From Burkholderia singularis (GTDB taxonomy: Bacteria > Pseudomonadota > Gammaproteobacteria > Burkholderiales > Burkholderiaceae), in the NCBI RefSeq assembly GCF_900176645.1, contig NZ_FXAN01000050.1, forward strand, positions 100,378 through 164,377: a stretch of DNA of 64,000 nucleotides, in the 5' to 3' direction. Positions 17,689 to 24,297 of the stretch are shown in pieces. Position 1 is the stretch's first letter. The number at the start of each line of letters is the position of its first letter. Both the position numbers and the translations under genes were made by a program. A model generated the notes under the pieces. The model was not told where the DNA came from. It ran no database searches and worked only from the letters and a program-made list of their open reading frames with translations.

Positions 17689-18812
17689 ATGAATCGAACC
17701 CGCAACCAAGCCCACAAGACGCGGCCCGGTCAACCCCACGCATTCGCCGGCGCCGTCTCGCTGTGCCTCCTCGGCGCGCTATCCGGCTGCGGAGGCGGCG
17801 ACGGAAGCACCACCCCGTCGCCGGCAGCACAACCGATGCCGGCTCCTTTCATACCTGCGCCCATGCCCGCCTCCACGCCGGCGCCCTCGCCTCCCTCTCA
17901 AGCCGCCCCGCCGAATACGGCGGCCTCTTGCACCGCCACGCAAGCCCCGTCGAATGCCCACAGCACATCGGTTGCGCGGGCGAGCGAGCGTGCACCCGCG
18001 AGCGTCGATCATCTGATCGTCAAGCTGCGCGAAGCGGCTGCCGCGCCCGCGGGGGCGCACATCCTGGCCGAGGCGGGCAGCGCGGTGCGCATCGACGCCG
18101 TTATCCGGCGGGTTGCCGCACGATGGAGCGGCAAACAGGGAGCCGTGTCCGCCTACGCACAACGAAGCGCATCGGGCTCGATGCAGGCCGAGCGCACGAT
18201 CTCCGACGGCGCGCTGCTGATCGCACTCGGACAAAAACTGAATGCCGACACTGCCGATACGCTTGCGCAAGCATTCGCATCCGATCCGGATGTCGCCTAC
18301 GCGGAGCCGAATCGCCGCGTGTTCGCCCATGCAACGCCGACCGATCCCGCCTTCCATCAATCGACGACGTGACCGCGCAACGCGCGACTGTCATCGTCGC
18401 AGCCGGCAACGACGGCCGCTCGACGACGCTCGATCGTCCGGCAAACTGCAAAGGCGTGATCGCAGTCGGTGCGACCGACCACACCGGCCTGCGCGCGTGG
18501 TACAGCAACTTCGGCGCATATGTCACGTTGAGCGCGCCGGGCACGGATATTCTGTCGACGTCCAACACAGGCACGACAGCGCCGGCTCAAGACACCTACA
18601 GCGCGCGCACCGGCACGAGTTTCGCCGCGCCGCAGGTTGCGGGCGTTGCTGCGCTGATGCTCGCGGCCAATCCAGCGCTGACGCCCGCGCAAATCGCGCA
18701 GAAGCTCACGCGCACCGCACGGGCGTCTGCGGCAAGCGCGCCGTGTCTCGCCCGTGTGCCGGGCGCCGGAATCGTCGATGCGGGGCAGGCCGTTGCATCC
18801 GCAACCCCATGA
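17689..18812 (+). pseudogene. subtilase (S8 serine protease), internally deleted and frameshifted
   Basis: The 5' part (17689-18372, 227 codons) encodes a lipoprotein-type start (LGALSGCGGG), a Pro/Ala linker and an I9-like propeptide ending in DPDVAYAEPNRRVFAHATP, which normally leads into the catalytic domain. After 18366 the protein continues in another frame (VTAQRATVIVAAGNDGRST) with the C-terminal third of a subtilase, including the catalytic-Ser block RTGTSFAAPQVAGVAALML, to TGA at 18810-18812. The catalytic Asp and His blocks (DTG and HGTH) are missing. An internal deletion of perhaps 150-200 codons, with loss of frame, has therefore removed the active site. The upstream stop is TGA at 18370-18372. 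The gene cannot make an active protease; the propeptide lipoprotein might still be made. Confidence 0.88.
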
Positions 18813-19000
18813 CGGACAATGCACGCCGCGGCCAACGCATATCTGCGTGCGTCACACCGCGCCCGGCGGTCACGCCGCCGCCGAGCCCCGCGCCACGTTC
18901 GCAAGCGGTCCACAGCCCACACGTCAACCGGCCGTAAAAAACTTGACGCTTCGCACACCGACCCATTACCATCGCCCCGTCTTAATATCTGGAGCGTTCC

Positions 19001-19054
19001 GTGAACCCCGATGCGAGTTGTAGTCGGTCCCGCACCGGCTCGACTGCTGACTGA
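19001..19054 (+). CDS. candidate leader peptide 1 in the mgtA leader (17 codons)
   Basis: GTG 19001 with GGAG six bases upstream opens a 17-codon frame, Met-Asn-Pro-Asp-Ala-Ser-Cys-Ser and so on, ending at TGA 19052-19054. It lies over 470 bases upstream of mgtA and just before a terminator-like hairpin (19082-19108), the classic layout for attenuation. The Salmonella mgtA leader peptide MgtL also has 17 codons and starts Met-Glu-Pro-Asp; the sequences are otherwise unrelated. Purely positional and compositional evidence. Confidence 0.35.
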   Translation: MNPDASCSRSRTGSTAD

Positions 19055-19081
19055 GGCATTCGCGCAGAGCCCCCCGCTTCT

Positions 19082-19108
19082 GCCGCATCCCGGCCAGCAG
19101 GATGCGGC
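19082..19108 (+). terminator. terminator-like hairpin inside the mgtA leader (possible attenuator)
   Basis: GCCGCATCC (19082-19090) pairs perfectly with GGATGCGGC (19100-19108), nine-base loop, followed by GTCTTTC. It lies 27 bases after the stop of the 17-codon ORF and far upstream of mgtA, so it may stop transcription early. The T-tract is short. Confidence 0.45.
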
Positions 19109-19327
19109 GTCTTTCAGGCCATTGCGGCCCGACTTTCCCGCGACGATTTCTTGAATGAACCATGCCCGCGCTCTCGCGCGCCGGCACGCGTTCGCCCGCA
19201 CGCGTATGGCCGCCGCCATGCGCGCCATTGCTTGCACGCCGCTTCGCACGCTTAATTGCGCTGCGTGCCGTGCCACGTCGATCGCCGATGCGCGATCGCG
19301 CCAAGCCAACCATCGATAGGAGTCCGG

Positions 19328-19483
19328 ATGGAAGAAGACGACAGTAGCCGATTACCACTCGCCGGTGCGGCGACGCGCGACGCACGCGTCGCGTCGCCTG
19401 CGCCGGCGGGCCTTCCCTATCTCTTTGCCATTCAGCCGAACGCGCGCGGCGCGAAGCGGCGGGACGCGCTCGTTCGTCGATAA
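19328..19483 (+). CDS. candidate regulatory upstream ORF of mgtA (51 codons, acidic start)
   Basis: ATG 19328 has AGGAG five bases upstream. The peptide begins MEEDDSSRLPLAG and goes on through ASPAPAGLPYLF to a basic end (KRRDALVRR), stopping at TAA 19481-19483, 44 bases before mgtA. A run of Glu/Asp right after the start, followed by Pro-containing stretches, is what makes nascent chains destabilise the ribosome when Mg2+ is low in E. coli MgtL (Glu-Pro-Asp-Pro). Here the ORF sits directly in front of a magnesium-transport ATPase gene. Its stop lies 12 bases before a hairpin covering the mgtA ribosome binding site. It is more likely a sensor of translation than a working protein. An in-frame upstream GTG/ATG (19256) exists, but only 19328 has a ribosome binding site. 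Confidence 0.55.
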   Translation: MEEDDSSRLPLAGAATRDARVASPAPAGLPYLFAIQPNARGAKRRDALVRR

Positions 19484-19494
19484 CGCGGGCGCTT

Positions 19495-19520
19495 TCCGCT
19501 TGCCGCGCGCGGCAAACGGA
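19495..19520 (+). promoter_or_regulatory. hairpin over the mgtA Shine-Dalgarno
   Basis: A perfect 16-base palindrome, TTGCCGCG/CGCGGCAA (19500-19515), is extended after one mismatch by TCCG (19495-19498) with CGGA (19517-19520). The paired CGGA is part of the only Shine-Dalgarno (GGAG, 19518-19521) in front of the mgtA ATG at 19528. In the folded state the ribosome binding site would be largely masked. A ribosome at the upstream ORF stop (19483) would sit next to the stem and could hold it open. Confidence 0.6.
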
Positions 19521-19527
19521 GCGTCCA

Positions 19528-22290
19528 ATGAAACAAACCATCCCATCGAAACGCAAACAGCGCGGCTTCCTGAATTACGGCGCACGCAACAACGCCAACG
19601 GCCACCCTTCGATGCGCATCGCGCAAGCAGCCGCGCAATCGCTCGACGATACCTTGAAGAATCTGCGCACAAGCGCGCACGGCCTCACCGCGGCCGACGC
19701 CGCGAATCGGCTGCTGCTGGACGGCCCGAATGAAATCGCGCACGACAGACCTCCTCATTGGAGCCGTCAGCTTGTGCAGTCGTTTCACAATCCGTTCGTC
19801 TACGTGCTGCTCGCGCTCGCCGCGATCAGTTTTTTCACCGACATCTATTTCGCCGCGCCGGACGATCGCGATTACGTGGGCATCACGATCTTGCTGACGA
19901 TGGTGACGATCAGCGCACTGCTGCGTTTCGTTCAGGAATTCCGCTCGCTGCGCGCCGCCGAAAAGCTCAAGGCGATGGTCCGCACGACGGCGACCGTTCA
20001 GCGCTGGTCCGACGATGCAGCCGAACCCGTCAAGCAGGATGTGCCGATGCAAGAGGTCGTCGCCGGCGACATCGTGCATCTGTCGGCCGGCGACATGATT
20101 CCCGCCGACGTGCGCCTGATTGCATCACGCGATTTGTTTATCAGTCAGGCGGCCCTCACCGGCGAAGCACTTCCCGTCGAGAAGTACGACACGCTCGGCG
20201 CGGTCGCGCAGAAATGCGCGACGCTTGAGATGCCCGGCGGCGATACGCAACCCGGCTCGCTGCTCGAATTGTCCAACGTGTGCTTCATGGGCACGAACGT
20301 CGTGAGCGGCACGGCAAGCGCGGTAGTCGTCGCCACCGGCCCCGACACGTATTTCGGCGCGCTGGCGAAAAACGTCGTCAGCCACAAGCGTATCGAAACG
20401 AGCTTCGATCGCGGCGTATCGAGCGTGAGCTGGCTGCTGATCCGCTTCATGTTCGTGATGGTGCCGATCGTTTTCGCGATCAACGGCCTCACCAAAGGCG
20501 ATTGGCTGAGCGCGCTCACCTTCGCACTCGCAGTGGCAGTCGGCCTCACGCCGGAGATGCTGCCGATGATCGTCAGCGCGAATCTCGCGCGCGGCGCGGT
20601 CGCGATGGCGCGGCGCAAGGTCGTCGTCAAGCGGCTGAACTCGGTGCAGAACTTCGGGGCGATGGACGTGCTCTGCACGGACAAGACCGGCACGCTCACG
20701 CAGGACAAAATCATCCTCGAGCATCATCTCGACGTATGCGGCCGCAAGCACGAGGACGTGCTGCGCCTGGCCTGGCTGAACAGCTTTCATCAAAGCGGCC
20801 AGAAGAACCTGATCGACATCGCGATCGTCAATCGTGCGAACCAGATCGGCGAGCGCGCAAAACCCCATGACTACCGGAAGATCGACGAGCTGCCGTTCGA
20901 TTTCGTGCGGCGGCGGCTGTCGGTCGTCGTCGAGGATACGCGCGGCGCGCATCTGCTGATCTGCAAGGGCGCGGTCGAGGAGATGCTTGCCGTGTCGTCG
21001 CATGTGCAGGACGACAGCGGCGAGCATCCGCTGGACGCCGCCCGGCGCAAGCGGCTGCTCGCGCACGCGAACTCATACGCCGAGGACGGCTTTCGCGTGC
21101 TGATCGTCGCCACCCGCACGATCGCACCCGGCGACGAGCGCGAGCAGTACCGGAACTCGGACGAGCGCGATCTCGTGATTCGCGGTTTGCTCACCTTTCT
21201 CGATCCGCCGAAGGATTCGGCCGCGCCGGCGCTCGCCGCATTGAGCGAGAACGGCGTGGCGCTCAAGGTGCTGACGGGCGACAATCCGAGCGTCACGCTG
21301 AACGTCTGCCGCCAGGTCGGCCTCGCGCCGGGCCGACCGCTCGTGGGCACGGAAATCGACGTGCTCGACGACGACGCACTCAAAGCGGCCGCTGAACGAA
21401 CCACGGTGTTCGCGAAACTTACGCCGCTGCAGAAAGCGCGCATCGTCCAGGCACTGCAGGCGAACGGCCACACTGTCGGCTTTCTCGGCGACGGCATCAA
21501 CGATGCACCCGCATTGCGCGACGCCGACGTAGGTATCTCGGTCGATAGCGGCGCGGACATCGCGAAGGAAACCGCCGATATCATCCTGCTCGAAAAGAGT
21601 CTGATGGTGCTCGAGGAAGGCGTGATCAAAGGGCGCGAGACGTTCGGCAACATCCTCAAATATCTGAACATGACCGCCAGCTCGAATTTCGGCAATGTGC
21701 TCTCGGTGCTGGTCGCAAGTGCGTTTTTGCCGTGGGAGCCAATGCTCGCCGCACAATTGCTCGTGCTCAACCTGATCTACGACACGTCGCAAATGCTGCT
21801 GCCGTGGGATCGTATGGACCCCGAATTCCTGAAGAAGCCGCGCAAGTGGGAGGCGAACAACATCGGGCGCTTCATGCTGTGGATCGGGCCGACCTCGTCC
21901 GTCTTCGACATCACGACCTACGTGCTGATGTGGACCGTGTTCGGCGCGGGTGCGATATATCATGCGCAAGGCGGCGCGGGCGGCCAGATCATGATGAACT
22001 CGGGCTGGTTCATCGAGAGTCTGGTGTCGCAAACGCTCGTCGTGCATTTGTTGCGCACGCAGAAAATTCCGTTCCTGCAAAGCACCGCCGCCCTGCCGGT
22101 GCTGCTGTCGACGGCCATTGCGATCGCGATCGGCTGCTGGCTGCCGTTCTCGCCGTTCGCGGGTGCGCTCGGCTTCACGCAACTGCCGGGCAGCTACTGG
22201 CTGTGGCTCGTCGCGACGATGGCCGGCTATATCGCGCTCGCGCAGACCGTGAAGACCTTCTACGTGCGGCGTTACAAGCGGTGGTTCTGA
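19528..22290 (+). CDS. mgtA: magnesium-translocating P-type ATPase
   Basis: A 920-residue P-type ATPase of the MgtA/MgtB class, which imports Mg2+ across the inner membrane at the expense of ATP. Landmarks in order: N-terminal cation-ATPase region with NPFVYVLLALAAISFF (first membrane pair), actuator LTGEALPVEKYD, phosphorylation motif DKTGTLTQD with Asp385, hinge MTGDN-equivalent VLTGDNPSVTLNVCRQVG, P-domain FLGDGINDAPALRDADVGIS, and the MgtA-type C-terminal membrane block with LLVLNLIYDTSQMLLPWDRMD. Length and motifs are intact. It is preceded by a 500-base leader with two small ORFs and a ribosome-site hairpin, and followed by a perfect 14-base-pair hairpin shared with a convergent gene. 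Confidence 0.96.
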   Translation: MKQTIPSKRKQRGFLNYGARNNANGHPSMRIAQAAAQSLDDTLKNLRTSAHGLTAADAANRLLLDGPNEIAHDRPPHWSRQLVQSFHNPFVYVLLALAAISFFTDIYFAAPDDRDYVGITILLTMVTISALLRFVQEFRSLRAAEKLKAMVRTTATVQRWSDDAAEPVKQDVPMQEVVAGDIVHLSAGDMIPADVRLIASRDLFISQAALTGEALPVEKYDTLGAVAQKCATLEMPGGDTQPGSLLELSNVCFMGTNVVSGTASAVVVATGPDTYFGALAKNVVSHKRIETSFDRGVSSVSWLLIRFMFVMVPIVFAINGLTKGDWLSALTFALAVAVGLTPEMLPMIVSANLARGAVAMARRKVVVKRLNSVQNFGAMDVLCTDKTGTLTQDKIILEHHLDVCGRKHEDVLRLAWLNSFHQSGQKNLIDIAIVNRANQIGERAKPHDYRKIDELPFDFVRRRLSVVVEDTRGAHLLICKGAVEEMLAVSSHVQDDSGEHPLDAARRKRLLAHANSYAEDGFRVLIVATRTIAPGDEREQYRNSDERDLVIRGLLTFLDPPKDSAAPALAALSENGVALKVLTGDNPSVTLNVCRQVGLAPGRPLVGTEIDVLDDDALKAAAERTTVFAKLTPLQKARIVQALQANGHTVGFLGDGINDAPALRDADVGISVDSGADIAKETADIILLEKSLMVLEEGVIKGRETFGNILKYLNMTASSNFGNVLSVLVASAFLPWEPMLAAQLLVLNLIYDTSQMLLPWDRMDPEFLKKPRKWEANNIGRFMLWIGPTSSVFDITTYVLMWTVFGAGAIYHAQGGAGGQIMMNSGWFIESLVSQTLVVHLLRTQKIPFLQSTAALPVLLSTAIAIAIGCWLPFSPFAGALGFTQLPGSYWLWLVATMAGYIALAQTVKTFYVRRYKRWF

Positions 22291-22304
22291 GGTAAGCCGC
22301 CCGC

Positions 22305-22341
22305 CATGCGTGCGGCCCGCGCGACGTGGGCCGCACGCATG
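22305..22341. terminator. strong hairpin between mgtA and the convergent winged-helix gene
   Basis: CATGCGTGCGGCCC (22305-22318) pairs perfectly over 14 bases with GGGCCGCACGCATG (22328-22341) around a nine-base loop. It lies 14 bases past the mgtA stop and 19 bases past the stop of the minus-strand gene, so it can serve both. There is no T-tract on either side. Confidence 0.6.
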
Positions 22342-22360
22342 GTCCGGCTGCGTGCGTCGC

Positions 22361-22693
22361 TCACTGCTCGGCCAGCGCGTCGCTCAACTCGCGCCCCAGC
22401 GCGGTCAGCACGGCGCGGCCCGTTGCGTCGTCACGCATCAGCGTTTGCGTCAGGCCCGCCGCATCGAGCTGGGTCAGCGCGCGCCGCAACGCGCTCATCG
22501 GCAAGCGCGCACGCTTGCTGAGCTTCGCAAGCGACCACGCTCCGCCGGGCGTCTCGACAGCGGCCTCGCGCAGCCGCAACAGTACCGCGACGATCGCTGG
22601 ATCGAGTGTGTCGCCGCCTGCCTGCCCATCACTTTCTTCGCTTAAATGCGCGTGCCCGCCAGAGCCGCCGTCATGTTCACGATTCGCATCCAT
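22361..22693 (-). CDS. small winged-helix DNA-binding protein
   Basis: A 110-residue protein. The first ~35 residues are polar and His/Gly/Asp-rich (HDGGSGGHAHLSEESDG), which could bind metal. Residues ~45-105 form a winged-helix-like domain: DPAIVAVLLRLREAA, then SLAKLSKRARLPMSALRRAL, TQLDAAGL and a wing TGRAVLTALG. It resembles MarR/ROK-type small regulators without matching one firmly. It follows the MocR gene by 25 bases on the same strand. A GTG at 22732 would give a longer start overlapping that gene; I prefer ATG 22693. Being convergent with mgtA and having a His-rich start, it could be a metal-linked regulator, but that is speculation. Confidence 0.6.
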   Translation of the reverse strand: MDANREHDGGSGGHAHLSEESDGQAGGDTLDPAIVAVLLRLREAAVETPGGAWSLAKLSKRARLPMSALRRALTQLDAAGLTQTLMRDDATGRAVLTALGRELSDALAEQ

Positions 22694-22718
22694 CGCCTGG
22701 CCTTTTTTCGTCTGCCCG

Positions 22719-24161
22719 TCATCGCCGCGCACAGGCGGCCGCCAGCCTGCCGAGCGTCTTGATCGCCTCTTCGATCTGCGGCGACCAACGATAGCTGTAA
22801 TTCAGCCGGATGAAATGCCGATACGCATCCGACGTCGAAAACATGTGTCCCGGGCCGATCGTGATCCGCTGCGCGAGCGCAAGCCGGTACAACTCCATCG
22901 CGTCGACGTCGCGCGGCAGTTCGACCCACAGCACGTAGCCGCCCTTCGGTTGCGACAACCGCGTGCCATCGGGAAAGAAGCGCCGCACCATCGCCGCCAT
23001 CAGGCCCGCCTGTTGCGCATACAGCTTGCGAATGCGGCGCAGGTGACGATCATAGCCGCCGTGCTGCAGATACTCGGCGATCGCAAGCTGATCGATAGCG
23101 GGCGTCGCAAGCGTATTGAGGAATTTCAGTTTTTCGACCTGATCGCGATAACGCCCCGGCATCGTCCAGCCCACCCGATAGGCAGGCGACAGGCTTTTCG
23201 AGAACGACGCGCAATGCAGCACAAGCCCGCGCGTATCGAACGCCTTTAACGTGCTCGGGCGCGTGTCGCCGTAGTACAGCTCGTGATAGACGTCGCTCTC
23301 GATTACCGGCACGTCGTGCCGCGCGAGCAGATCGACGAGCGCGCGCTTGCGTGCATCGGGCATCAGGAACCCTAACGGATTCTGGAAGTTCGGCATCACC
23401 ATGCAGGCGGCAATGCGCTCGCGCTCGAGCAGCCGTGCGAGCGCATCGAGGTCGATCCCGTCGCCCGGATGCGTCGCGACTTCGACCGCACGCATCCCGA
23501 GCCGCCCGATCGCATGCAGCAGCGCATAGAACGTCGGCGATTCGACCGCGATCGTATCGCCCGGCTTCGCGACCGCCTGCAAGCACAGGTTGATCGCCTC
23601 GGTCGCGCCGATCGTCACGACGATCTCGTGCGGATCGAGCGCGAGGCCATGCTCCAGGTAACGGCGCGCGATCTGCCTGACGAGCGCCGGGTTACCGGGC
23701 GGCAGATCGTCGATCACGCCCCATCGGGTACGGCGCAGCGCGATCGCATGGGCATGCCGCGCGATGCGCTGCGACGGGAACGGTGTCGAATCCGGGTACG
23801 GCGAGCCGAGCGGCACCGCGTCGTCGCGCGCGATCGAGCGCAACGTCGACAACACGAGCCGGCTCACGTCGACGGCCGACGGCGCGGCATCGGGCGCCGA
23901 CGCGCGCAGCTCGAGCACCGCCGCATCCGCACGCGCACGCACGAAATAGCCGGATTGCGGGCGGCTCTCGATCGCGCCGCGACTTTCGAGCACCAGGTAC
24001 GCGCGCACCACGGTCGTCATGCTGAGCCCGTGCTGGCGGCTTGCCTGCCGCACCGACGCAATGCGCTCGCCGGGCCGGTAGACGCCGCGCCGGATCATCG
24101 CGTCGATCTCGTCCGCAAGCTGTTCGTAACGCTTCGCGTTGCTTTTCGATGGTCGATTCAT
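22719..24161 (-). CDS. MocR-type (GntR/aminotransferase) transcriptional regulator
   Basis: A 480-residue regulator with an N-terminal GntR winged helix (residues 10-75: YEQLADEIDAMIRRGVYRPG, then SVRQASRQHGLSMTTVVRAY) fused to a class I aminotransferase-like domain that binds PLP. The PLP lysine is in the block CASFSKSLSPAYRVGWTMPG, and the substrate Arg region lies near the C-terminus (FIRLNYSYRW). The start ATG 24161 is chosen because the HTH begins just after it and the longer frame to 24413 would run through the divergent gene's promoter. MocR proteins usually control the divergent neighbour, here the YdeP-type oxidoreductase. A perfect inverted repeat between the two genes is a likely binding site. 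Confidence 0.92.
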   Translation of the reverse strand: MNRPSKSNAKRYEQLADEIDAMIRRGVYRPGERIASVRQASRQHGLSMTTVVRAYLVLESRGAIESRPQSGYFVRARADAAVLELRASAPDAAPSAVDVSRLVLSTLRSIARDDAVPLGSPYPDSTPFPSQRIARHAHAIALRRTRWGVIDDLPPGNPALVRQIARRYLEHGLALDPHEIVVTIGATEAINLCLQAVAKPGDTIAVESPTFYALLHAIGRLGMRAVEVATHPGDGIDLDALARLLERERIAACMVMPNFQNPLGFLMPDARKRALVDLLARHDVPVIESDVYHELYYGDTRPSTLKAFDTRGLVLHCASFSKSLSPAYRVGWTMPGRYRDQVEKLKFLNTLATPAIDQLAIAEYLQHGGYDRHLRRIRKLYAQQAGLMAAMVRRFFPDGTRLSQPKGGYVLWVELPRDVDAMELYRLALAQRITIGPGHMFSTSDAYRHFIRLNYSYRWSPQIEEAIKTLGRLAAACARR

Positions 24162-24172
24162 CGCTTCGATGA

Positions 24173-24216
24173 AGTACAGTTTTCCGTCAAATTTTGCCAA
24201 AAACACAGACTGTACT
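24173..24216. promoter_or_regulatory. long-spaced inverted repeat in the MocR/YdeP divergent promoter
   Basis: AGTACAGT (24173-24180) and ACTGTACT (24209-24216) are perfect inverted repeats with 28 bases between them, about 3.4 helical turns centre to centre. They lie between the MocR gene (start 24161) and the YdeP-like gene (start 24298), in the most AT-rich part of the local sequence. MocR regulators are known to bind paired, well-separated half sites, so this is a good operator candidate. Confidence 0.62.
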
Positions 24217-24297
24217 CTTTTTCTTTCGAACGAGGTGTGCCGCTGTAGGCGCCGCCGCACGCGTACGCTTGACTCGTTGCCATTCGATCCGCTCTTC

